Positions 56,158-64,000 of a DNA stretch of 64,000 nucleotides are shown here, piece by piece. Position 1 is the stretch's first letter; the number at the start of each line of letters is the position of its first letter. Below the pieces are notes generated by a model. It was not told the origin of the DNA. It saw only the letters and a program-made list of their open reading frames with translations, and made no database searches. The stretch is from Rana temporaria (lineage: Eukaryota > Chordata > Amphibia > Anura > Ranidae): the NCBI RefSeq assembly GCF_905171775.1, contig NC_053490.1, positions 456,770,562 through 456,834,561 on the forward strand, in the 5' to 3' direction. The translations under genes were made by a program, and so were the position numbers.

Positions 56158-56705
56158 AATGCCACTTACTGCTGGTTCCGAATATGTAAATAATTTGATA
56201 TCCAAGGCCTGGCCATAAAGTCAACCTAAGGTATGACTCATTTGGAGAGAAAAAAAAAATAGGAAAAGGGATCCAAGTACACAACATTTATAAAATAGAA
56301 ATCTGCCAAGGACTGAATGCCACTTTGTAACCAGAACTGGGTATCAGATAAAAACAGAAGGTGCCAAGTTCTTAGTATTTAGCAACTTTAAATCAAGTAG
56401 CAAGAGGATTGAACAGTTAACCTCTTAGAACAAATAAAATATGTTGAAGATGTCCACAGCAAACAATCAAAAGCCGTTTTTCAAATGTTGGCAACATAAT
56501 GGGATTTGTCTGTTACGGAAAGAAGTAGGATATGTTGTAAAAGTATGGCTTTAGATGGTAATAATCTCTACCACATCCATGCCTGGAGTCCAAGGTAATA
56601 TAACAAATTGGCAGCAACAAAATGTGATACTACCCTTGAGTGCAGAACCACAAAATCAATGCTGCAATACATTAAAACATTTTTCTTAGGATTAGATATG
56701 CTTCA
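56158..56705. other. Unassigned sequence
   Basis: No bounded repeat or gene was recognised. Confidence 0.4.
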
Positions 56706-56916
56706 GGCTCCGTTCACACTTGTGCAACTACAAAGTTGCATCATTTCCAGTGCAACTTTGATGTGATTTTACAATCTCTGGCATTCAAGTTGCATCAAAG
56801 TAGTGTAGGAACCTTTTCAAAGTCGCATTGATCCAAACAGGTGCCACTGAAAACAATGGGTTGCAACTTTTCATGCGACTTTTTGTGTTCAAAGTCGCAC
56901 AAGTATTAATGGAGCC
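56706..56916. mobile_element. Short foldback MITE, GTTCACAC type
   Basis: GGCTCCGTTCACACTTGTGC pairs with GCACAAGTATTAATGGAGCC. Inside, GTTGCAT and ATGCAAC words recur. The duplication is not clear on the left. Confidence 0.75.
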
Positions 56917-57112
56917 TTAAGGGGAAAAAAAGAAAGAACCATGTTTGTAACGAATCGCTTTATTCCGCATACATGAAGAGACATAATCAGGGTTTAGCGG
57001 TATGGGCATATTTGACACTGTGGTAAGAAAAAGATTGGCATTAAATGTCCCTTCCAATATTTTATTGAAATGCTGCATATCTCTGCAACTCAGTGTTTGC
57101 AGGCCTCTATAC

Positions 57113-57269
57113 CAGGGATATGCAATTAGCGGACCTCCAGCTGTTGCAGAACTACAAGTCCCATGAGGCATAGCAAGACTGACAGCCACAAGCATGACAC
57201 CCAGAGGCAGAGGCATGATGGAACTTGTAGTTTTGCAACAGCTGGAGGTCCGCTAATTGCATATCCCTG
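57113..57269. mobile_element. hAT MITE, target duplication CTCTATAC
   Basis: Ends CAGGGATATGCAATTAGC and the complement of CAGGGATATGCAATTAGC. CTCTATAC at 57105-57112 and 57270-57277. Nearly identical to 49468-49626. Confidence 0.94.
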
Positions 57270-57749
57270 CTCTATACAATAAGTGGCATAAAAAAAAAAA
57301 AAACACAAAAAAGATCTGGAAAGTCATTGGTCGTCTGTATGCACCATAGACAGAACGCGAATGTGCTAGTCTACAAAAGAGCACCCTCTGCTAAATTGGT
57401 GGTTAGTCACTGAAAGCACGCAAGCTGTGAGCTGTAGGGTAATAGACAGCTGTCTGAGAGGAAGAGAAGGCTATATATTGATACTGTGGTTTGTCAAGTG
57501 GGCAGGAGACGTGCGCTCGGTGACAGCATGACCTCCAGTGCCTCCAGCACATTTACTTGTAAGCTCATCAGTCGGGGAAATTCATTGAGGCTTACACGCA
57601 ATTTCCAGCCCTGTCATATGGCTCATTTCTAGGCATACATTTCACAGTGTAAGAGTAAATACTTGGCTGACTATCAGGCATTAAAAAGCTGCTCATCTTG
57701 TAGTTTTGCAGCTCTGCCTCGTTACAATAAAACTGTGCCAATATAAACA

Positions 57750-58020
57750 ACCTATACATTGATTATAGGTATTTATATAGTGGCAACAATTTACACAGCG
57801 ATTAACATGTTGCACATTGGCATCAGTCCCTGTCCTCGAGGAGCTTACATTCTAAGGTCCATACCTTACATACATACACAAACTAGGGCCAATTTAGACA
57901 GAAGCGAATTAACCTACATGTCTTTGGCATGCGGGAGGAAACCGGCGGGCCCAAAAGAAACCCAAGCAAACACAAAAAGCATATACAAGCTCCATGCAGG
58001 TAACACAGTGCTGCAAGGTA
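57750..58020 (-). repeat. Interspersed repeat, LINE/SINE-type tail, reverse orientation
   Basis: GGAGCTTACATTCTAAGGTC, CTAGGGCCAATTTAGACAG, CATGTCTTTGGCATGCGGGA and CAAGCTCCATGCAGG form a word order common in vertebrate interspersed repeats. A partial relative in the opposite orientation is at 45640-45790. Confidence 0.6.
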
Positions 58021-58332
58021 GGAGTGCCATATTTCTATATACATTTCAGGTAACATGGAAGCTTGGGTATCTAAAAGTGGCACTCCACTCCCCCCCCCCC
58101 CCCCCATGCGGATTCAGTGTCGGTTTCCCTTAGTGGAGATGGCTGCAGCAGCACCTGATTCGATTAAAAAAAAAAAAAAATCTGCTGGAGCTCCCCTTTT
58201 AATCACTTGCCGCCCGCCAATGACATATTGACGTCGGCAAAGTGGTTGTAGAATCCTGACCGGACGTCATATGACGTCCTCAGGATTCTCAGCCGCTGCG
58301 CGCCCCCGGGGGCGCGCATCGCGGCGATCGTT

Positions 58333-58567
58333 GTTGCGGGGTGTCAGTCTGACACCCCGCAACACCGATCTCGGTAAAGAGTCTCTCACGGAGACTCTTT
58401 ACCACGTGATCAGCCGTGTCCAACCATGGCTGATCACGATGTAAACAGGAAGAGCCGTCGATGGCTCTTCCTCACTCGCGTCTGACAGACGCGAGTAGAG
58501 GAGAGCCGATCGGCGGCTCTCCTGACAGGGGGGGTTCGCGCTGATTGTTTATCAGCGCAGCCCCCCC
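58333..58567. repeat. Chain of seven adjacent stem-loops (copy 2)
   Basis: The same seven hairpins in the same order as 27769-28003 and with the same total length. Example: GTTGCGGGGTGTCA pairs with TGACACCCCGCAAC, where copy 1 has GATGCGGGG and CCCTGCATC. In hairpin 2, GAGTCTC/GAGACTC replaces GAGCCTC/GAGGCTC. Confidence 0.92.
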
Positions 58568-58721
58568 TCGGATCGCCACATGGACCACCAGAGATGCCCA
58601 CCAGGGAAGGGCAAAACAAAAAAAAAAGTCAAAAAAAAAGGGAAAAAAAAAAGATGCAAGAAAAAAAATATGCCAATCGGTGCCCACAAATGGGCACTGA
58701 CTGGCAACAAGTAAATCAGTG

Positions 58722-59165
58722 CCGCCCCACAGTGTCCATCAGTGCCGCCCCACAGTGTCCATCAGCGCCACCCCACAGTGCCCATCAGCGCCACCCCACA
58801 GTGCCCATCAGCGCCACCCCACAGTGCCCATCAGCGCCACCCCACAGTGCCCATCAGCGCCACCCCACAGTGCCCATCAGCGCCACCCCACAGTGCCCAT
58901 CTGTGCCGCCTATGAGTGCCCATCAGTGCCGCCCATGAGTGCCCATCAGTGCCGCCCATGAGTGCCCATCAGTGCCGCCCATGAGTGCCCATCAGTGCCG
59001 CCCATGAGTGCCCATCAGTGCCGCCCATGAGTGCCCATCAGTGCCGCCCATGAGTGCCCATCAGTGCCGCCCATGAGTGTCCATCAGTGCCGCCTATGTG
59101 TGCCCATCAGTGCCGCCTATGTGTGCCCATCAGTGCCGCCTATGTGTGCCCATCAGTGCCGCATG
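58722..59165. repeat. 23-bp minisatellite in three homogenised blocks
   Basis: About seven units of CAGTGCCCATCAGCGCCACC plus CCA (58745-58898), about eight of GAGTGCCCATCAGTGCCGCC plus CAT (58910-59085) and three of GTGTGCCCATCAGTGCCGCC plus TAT (59095-59165). Frames through it, such as the 114-residue one, are artefacts. Confidence 0.93.
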
Positions 59166-59616
59166 CCAGCGCCGCCAATCAGTGCCACCTCATCTGTGCC
59201 CGTCAGTACTACCTTGTCGATGTCCATCAGTGCCATCTCATCTGTGCCCATCAGTGCCACCATATCAGTGCCCGTAATTGAAAGAGAAAACTTACTTATT
59301 TACAAAAAAATTACAGAAAAAAATAAAAACGTAATTTTTTTCAAAATTTTCGGTCTTTTTTTAGTTGTTGCGCAAAAAAAAAAAAAATCGCAGAGGTGAT
59401 CAAATACCACCAAAAGAAAGCTCTATTTGTGGGTAAAAAAGGACGCCAATTTTGTTTGGGTACAGTGTAGCATGACCGCGCAATTGCCATTCAAAGTGCG
59501 ACAGTGCTGAAAGCTGAAAATTGGCTTGGGCGGGAAGGTGTATACATGCCCTGTATGGAAGTGGTTAAATAATGCTTATGTATGCATGGTGGGACAAATC
59601 TCAGAAGCCAACAGAT

Positions 59617-60354
59617 AGGCAGATTCAGAGAGAGTTACGCTGGCGTATCAGTAGATACGCCGTCGTAACTCTGAATCTGCGCCGTCGTAAATTTAAGCGT
59701 ATTCTGGAAACCAGATACGCTTAAATTAGGCTAAGATACGAGCGGCGTAAGTCTCCTACGCCGTCGTATCTTAGGGTGCATATTTACGCTTGGCCGCTAG
59801 GTGGCGCTTCCGTAGTTTTCGGCGTTGAATATGCAAATGAGCAAGATACGCCGATTCACGAACGTATGTACGCTCGTCGCAATTAGTTACGCCGTTTACG
59901 CAAGACATACGCCGGCGTAAAGATGAAGCTGCTCTCTAGGTGGCGCAGCTCATGCAAAGTATGGACGTCGGAACAAGTATCTTTTTACGTCGTTTGCGCA
60001 AGTCGTACGCGAATAGGGCTGTGCGTAAGTTACGTTCATGACGCAGGCAGTGTTCCATGTATCTTAGGCATTCTATCCGACGCATGCGCACTGGGATACG
60101 TCCACGGACGGCGCATGCGCGTACGTTCAAAAAGTCAAATACGTGGGGTCATGCTTTATTCGCATAAAACACGCCCACCTCTTCCCAATTTGAATTAGGC
60201 GCGCTTACGCCGGCAAATTTACGCTACACCGCCGTAACTTAGGACGCAAGTGCTTTGTGAATACAGCACTTGCCTCTCTAACTTGCGGCGGCGTAGCGTA
60301 AATGCGATACGCTACGCCGGCTCAAACATACGCCGCCCTACGTGAATCTAGCCA
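59617..60354. mobile_element. CpG-rich foldback element, copy 2
   Basis: Ends TAGGCAGATTCAG and the complement of TGGCTAGATTCACG. It aligns base by base with 11545-12283 by eye, including CTAGGTGGCGCTTCCGT and TATGCAAATGAGCAAGATAC. No coding capacity. Confidence 0.87.
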
Positions 60355-60382
60355 AGTAACTACAAGCACCTTGTTACTCTAA

Positions 60383-60661
60383 GCCTAGGTTCACACTGGC
60401 TGTGGGAATGAAATTGTGCGAGTTCAGCTGAACTCATTGCCACATGTCAGTCCCGACTTTGAGTACAGAGACATCTGTGCAGGTTTCTGCACAGATGTCA
60501 ATGGAAAAATCACATCCCAAAATCGCCAAAAGTAGTACAGAACCTACTTTTGGGAATTGGTGAGGCGCTTTTGCACCGATTCAGACGGTGCCAGTGCCTA
60601 CAATTGCTGCTGATTTGGCATGCGATTTGACATGTCAAATCGCATATATGTGAATAAGGGC
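60383..60661. mobile_element. Harbinger-like MITE, TAA duplication
   Basis: Starts GCCTAGGTTCACACTGG and ends TGAATAAGGGC. TAA at 60380-60382 and 60662-60664. Same family as 25815-26116 (GAGTTCAGCTGAACT, CGCCAAAAGTAGTA). Confidence 0.85.
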
Positions 60662-61130
60662 TAAAGCTACTTCCATTTAGCAATAATCAGTATTATACCA
60701 CTTAGACAGTTGTGGGCGTTTTGTGTGGCATAAGTATGAATAGAGGTGCTCTTAAAAAGGGGCCCATGAAGATTATAAAAAATAAAATAAAAAAATGGAG
60801 CAGTAATTTGTGACTTGTTTTTTAATTGTTTGTGGATCTAAAGCACAAAAATCTATGTATGTACAGCACATCCACTACATAAGTAGGTCTATTTCCACAC
60901 CTGCTGGCTGTCAGATTCACAGATGGAACCCCAATCCACATGAGCCAGTGAGAGTGGCAGCTGCTCCAGCAAATTCTGGAGGCGCTGTCACTGCAAAGAT
61001 GGAGATCACAGACTTGTACTGTAACCTCATCATGATAAGAACTGCAAAACTTCAGAAGAGGAAACAAAAAAAAAAAAGGTTTGTTTTTTTGCGTTCAATT
61101 AGGATTATTTCAGCTCATCTCCAGAAATAG
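60662..61130. other. Unassigned sequence with weak exon-like signal
   Basis: On the minus strand 60986-60906 could be read RLQNLLEQLPLSLAHVDWGS and on, between AG and GT, but a frame on the other strand is equally open and no family is recognised. Not called. Confidence 0.3.
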
Positions 61131-61552
61131 TTAAAGCGGAACTTCACTCTCTCAATCAATAAAGACTATTTTTAATCCTTATGCTGCTAGCGTTCGTAAA
61201 TAGATAGGAAAGTATATCATTTGTTTTAAACTTTTCCTTTTACATTTTTTTTAGTTACTTCCTGGTTTTCATACATCCCAGGAGGGGAGAAGAGGTTTTC
61301 TCAGCTAAGCACACCCACCTGCCTGTGTGCATGAGCCAAGGACAGATGGATTCCAGGAAGTAACTGCTACAATAAATCATCTGCCCTTACTCAAGTTGGT
61401 TACAGCCAGAAATGCCATGGGGCGTTTTTTCAACATGATTTCTCAACAAAATAAAGCACGGAGACACGGATCGACTGGCGAGTTTGCTTTGATTATTAAA
61501 AATGACTTGAATAGCGCTTGTGGTGCTTAGATACAGGGTAGTTCCACTTTAA
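61131..61552. mobile_element. Foldback MITE, TTAAAGCGGAAC type
   Basis: TTAAAGCGGAACTTCACT pairs with GTAGTTCCACTTTAAA at the right. Internal ACTTCCTGG pairs with CCAGGAAGT. Confidence 0.75.
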
Positions 61553-61839
61553 ACTTCATTAGCACCTGTCTGTTCCACTAGCATTATTTTAGGCAATTGT
61601 TTAAAAAAGCGATGCCCCTTTTTTTATTAAAATATTTAAGAAAATAAAAACTTTGCAATTGTAAATGATCAATAAGCAAGTTTTAGGTGGCCTTAATATT
61701 TACATGCTGAATCACACAAATCAGGAATTCAGGCTATGGAGATTCGTGACTTGAAGGATTCTCTACAACACTGGAATACATTTATAACAGAACACCAGTA
61801 ACATTTGCTGTGGCCTGGAAACCTGGGCGTCATTTGACA

Positions 61840-62589
61840 TCCAGCAGGATAACAGCCGCCACACGCCCGTGGGAGCACGCATCGATGGTTGTTGTGGCAC
61901 GTCAGTCTGACACACCGCAACTCTGATCTAGGAAACTCTTTACCACGTGATCAGCTGTGTCCCATCACGGCTGATCACAATGTAAATAGGAAGAGCCGTT
62001 GATCGGCTTATCCTCATTCGCGTCTGACAGACGCACAGGACCACCAGGGATACCACCAGGGATGCCCACGAAGATATCCAAAAAGGAATGCCACCCTGGA
62101 CCACCAGGCAGCTGCCAATCAGCCCACATGCAGATGGCAATCAGTGCCCAGCAGTGCTGCCCATCAGTACAGTCTTTTAGTGCCCATCAGTGCCACCCAT
62201 GAGTGCCCATCGGTGTCACCCATCAATGCTGCATATCAGTGGCACTTATCAGTACCCATCAGTGCCACCTCATCAGTGCCACTCATCGTTGTCACCTTAT
62301 CAGTGCCCATCAGTGAAGGAGAAAACGTACTTATTTACAACATTTTAAAAAAAAAAAAAAAAAAAAAAATTTTTTTCGGTCTTTTTTAAAAAAAAAAATT
62401 GCAAAAAAAAATTGCAAAAAAAAAAACTGCAGAGATGATCAAATACCACCAAAAGAAAGCTCTATTTGTGGGAACAATGTTTGGTTACAGTGTAGCATGA
62501 CCGCGCAATTTTCATTTAAACAGCGACAGCGCTGAAAGCTGAAAATTGCCTTGGGCAGGAAGAAGGGAAAGTGCCCAGTATTGAAGTGG
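61840..62589 (+). mobile_element. TTAA-target element, decayed copy 3
   Basis: The right end GAAGTGG is followed by TTAA (62590-62593), and the right block GAAAGCTCTATTTGTGGG is preserved. Parts of the hairpin chain survive (GTCAGTCTGACAC, GTGATCAGCTGTG...CACGGCTGATCAC, GCGTCTGACAGACGC). The left end is lost or too diverged, and the minisatellite is short and diverged. Confidence 0.75.
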
Positions 62590-62593
62590 TTAA

Positions 62594-63458
62594 ACAAGTG
62601 CATAGGATATACTTTCCTGTCTATTTACTAATGCTAGCAGCATAAGTATTATGTTGATTGAGAAAGTAAAGTTATGCCTTATGTAATTGCATATCACAAA
62701 ACTATCAAAGCAAAAAAATAAACACACAACAGGGGGGTATCCCTTTAAATTAATTCTGTGATAATATCTTAAGCTTCCTCAATTTTCCTTTGCTCCAGGT
62801 TTTCTAAACCAACTCTGATATTATTTGCCACCTAAATAGACTTTTAACAATAAAAAAACAATATTAAACAGTAGGATGTATTGCGGTTACCTACAGGGGG
62901 TGAAAAGTCTAGCAAATTACCGCAATTAACCTACCAGTACCTAGTGGTGACGCAGACAAAAAGTGAAATTACTGAGAACAGCATGAAAAAGCTTAGAAGC
63001 ATGTAATAAAGAAAACAAGATAGGTTCTTAATTTAAGCCCCCTCTAGAAGAACCTGCCCACATAATCACCCTCTGCAAATAATAAAATGAGACTACATAA
63101 GTTTCCCCAAAAAATAACTACTTTCCATATGCATTCAATTTAATTTACATATATCTCTCATAGTAAAATTGCCCTTAGCTTTCAGAATTTAATTCCCCAT
63201 AGGGCATGATTCTGCAACTAAAGTACTGTTCTAGTATGGCCAGTAGGAGTAAACAAAAGGTCATTCACTGTATGCATGTTTGCTATACTGCGCATACCCT
63301 GTTCCGTAAATATGTATATACACAAGACCAAATTTATGCACAGTAAATCATAGGCTATGGCCTAGAGCAGCAGGCCTCCCAGAGGTGGCACACAGTCACC
63401 CCGACATCATGTGGCTGATGTAGCCAACGTATTATATTTTATTGCAAAATCAAAAGGG
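62594..63458. other. Unassigned AT-rich sequence
   Basis: No gene, RNA or bounded repeat recognised. Confidence 0.45.
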
Positions 63459-63715
63459 TTAAAGTGGTTATTAACCCACTATAATATGATCATGTCATCC
63501 CCTCTGTTATACAATGCTATGTGCTGTACAAAAAGAAAAAAATGCAGATTACACGGCTCCCGGTGCTCACGTGACTCCTCGGCTCTCTCTCCTCTCCAGC
63601 TGACAGCTATATTTGGCCCGAGCACTGCCACTGATGTCAGCCAGGGAGGAGAGAGATCCGAGTAGTCACGTGGGCGCCGGGAGCCGCTCTGACATACGAT
63701 ATAATCTGCATCTTG
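63459..63715. repeat. Inverted repeat (foldback MITE)
   Basis: ATGCAGATTACACGGCTCCC at about 63542 pairs with GGGAGCCGCTCTGACATACG... ATAATCTGCAT at about 63679-63710. CACGTGAC and GTCACGTG lie in both arms, as do CTCTCTCCTC and GAGGAGAGAG. Confidence 0.75.
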
Positions 63716-63864
63716 AAAAAGTCACGTGTCCAGTGACGCAATGCGTTGGGAGGAGGAGCCAGTGACCTTAGTGCTGTGTGAGCACAAACAGCTAAGTGAG
63801 GAGACCCTTGAACAAGTCACGTGGTTCACACTTATTTATTCACTTCAGCGCTAAAGTAACTCTA

Positions 63865-64000
63865 AGGCCCCGTACAGACGACCGAACATGTCTGCTGAAA
63901 CTGGTCCGCGGACCAGTTTCAGCAGACATGTTCGGTCGTGTGTAGGCCCGAGCGGGCAGGATTCCAGCAAACATTTGCCCGCCGGGCCTTTTCCCAGAGG
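63865..64000. mobile_element. GTGTACG-family MITE, cut by window end
   Basis: Starts GGCCCCGTACAGACGACCG after CTAA. It contains a strong hairpin, CGACCGAACATGTCTGCTGA with TCAGCAGACATGTTCGGTCG, centred near 63911. The right part is beyond the window. Confidence 0.75.

Larger units (their letters stand above)
58203..59564 (+). mobile_element. TTAA-target non-autonomous element with hairpin chain and minisatellites, copy 2
   Basis: TTAA at 58199-58202 and 59565-59568. The left end is TCACTTGCCGCCCG, where copy 1 has CCACTTCCGCCCGG; the right ends match (GGAAGTGG). The same order of hairpin chain (58333-58567), minisatellite and right block is present. It is 240 bp longer than copy 1 because the minisatellite has expanded. 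No transposase. Confidence 0.88.

Noticed and set aside
58722..59165. CRISPR-like repeat array
   Set aside because: Units are contiguous without unique spacers and the setting is a vertebrate transposon; it is a minisatellite.
58594..59399. Long open frames (CPSVPPMSAHQC type)
   Set aside because: They follow from a 23-bp period with few stops in any frame; the same artefact is at 28329-28595 and 62144-62389.
60906..60986. Possible 81-bp minus-strand exon
   Set aside because: The opposite strand is equally open, the acceptor is weak and it does not match the expected upstream GIT1 exon.

Overview
This window looks like vertebrate intronic DNA, most likely from a frog and probably a ranid. 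The coding signal is a GIT1 gene whose short exons are spread over about 32 kb. Almost everything else is transposable elements: Tc1/mariner, hAT, Harbinger-like and TTAA-target DNA elements, DIRS tyrosine-recombinase retrotransposons and an L1-type LINE. The frog assignment is an inference from the repeat repertoire (many foldback MITEs, DIRS, Tc1) and from the GIT1 protein sequence. No species-specific marker was tested.

The gene is on the minus strand. Six consecutive exons of GIT1 (ARF GTPase-activating, G-protein-coupled-receptor-kinase-interacting protein) were found at 50203-50117, 47911-47781, 44750-44656, 44321-44279, 25524-25476 and 18321-18249. All have canonical splice sites and their phases join without a break. 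Together they encode about 159 residues: the three ankyrin repeats and the start of the Spa2-homology region. The ArfGAP exons (expected above 50203) and the rest of the SHD, coiled-coil and paxillin-binding exons (expected below 18249) were not found and may lie outside the window. Two exon-like segments at 6796-6685 and 6460-6302 are phase-compatible with the last GIT1 exon and end in a stop codon. They may be an alternative 3' end, a nested gene or chance.

Layout: 1-425 foldback MITE; 1434-2894 Tc1 pseudo-element; 3162-5210 second Tc1 carrying a Harbinger-like MITE; 6.3-6.8 kb candidate exons; 7.8-8.34 kb minisatellite; 11.5-13.1 kb MITEs; 14.0-16.5 kb degenerate DIRS split by a hAT element with 8-bp target duplication; 17.4-18.0 kb hAT MITE; 19.1-20.1 kb MITEs; 20.1-25.3 kb long DIRS with gag, RT/RNase H and recombinase ORFs, all damaged; 25.6-26.7 kb third Tc1 with nested MITE; 27.3-28.85 kb MITE with a nested TTAA element; 28.97-30.54 kb fourth Tc1; 31.5 and 34.7-35.2 kb large palindromes; 33.07-34.62 kb MITE holding a short DIRS with intact terminal and internal complementary repeats; 38-43 kb MITEs and CpG-rich elements; 43.3-43.9 kb 170-bp tandem repeat plus a long AT tract; 46.1-47.7 kb hAT element with tandem repeats and a nested L1; 48.7-64 kb further MITEs, including a second full TTAA element with a chain of hairpins and minisatellites (58.2-59.6 kb).

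The most unusual structure is the TTAA-target element family (27675-28796, 58203-59564, decayed copy near 61.85-62.59 kb). Each full copy has a run of seven adjacent stem-loops of identical total length (235 nt), with stem-preserving differences between copies, followed by a 23-bp minisatellite. Element names and boundaries are from inspection by eye; no alignment or database search was run.
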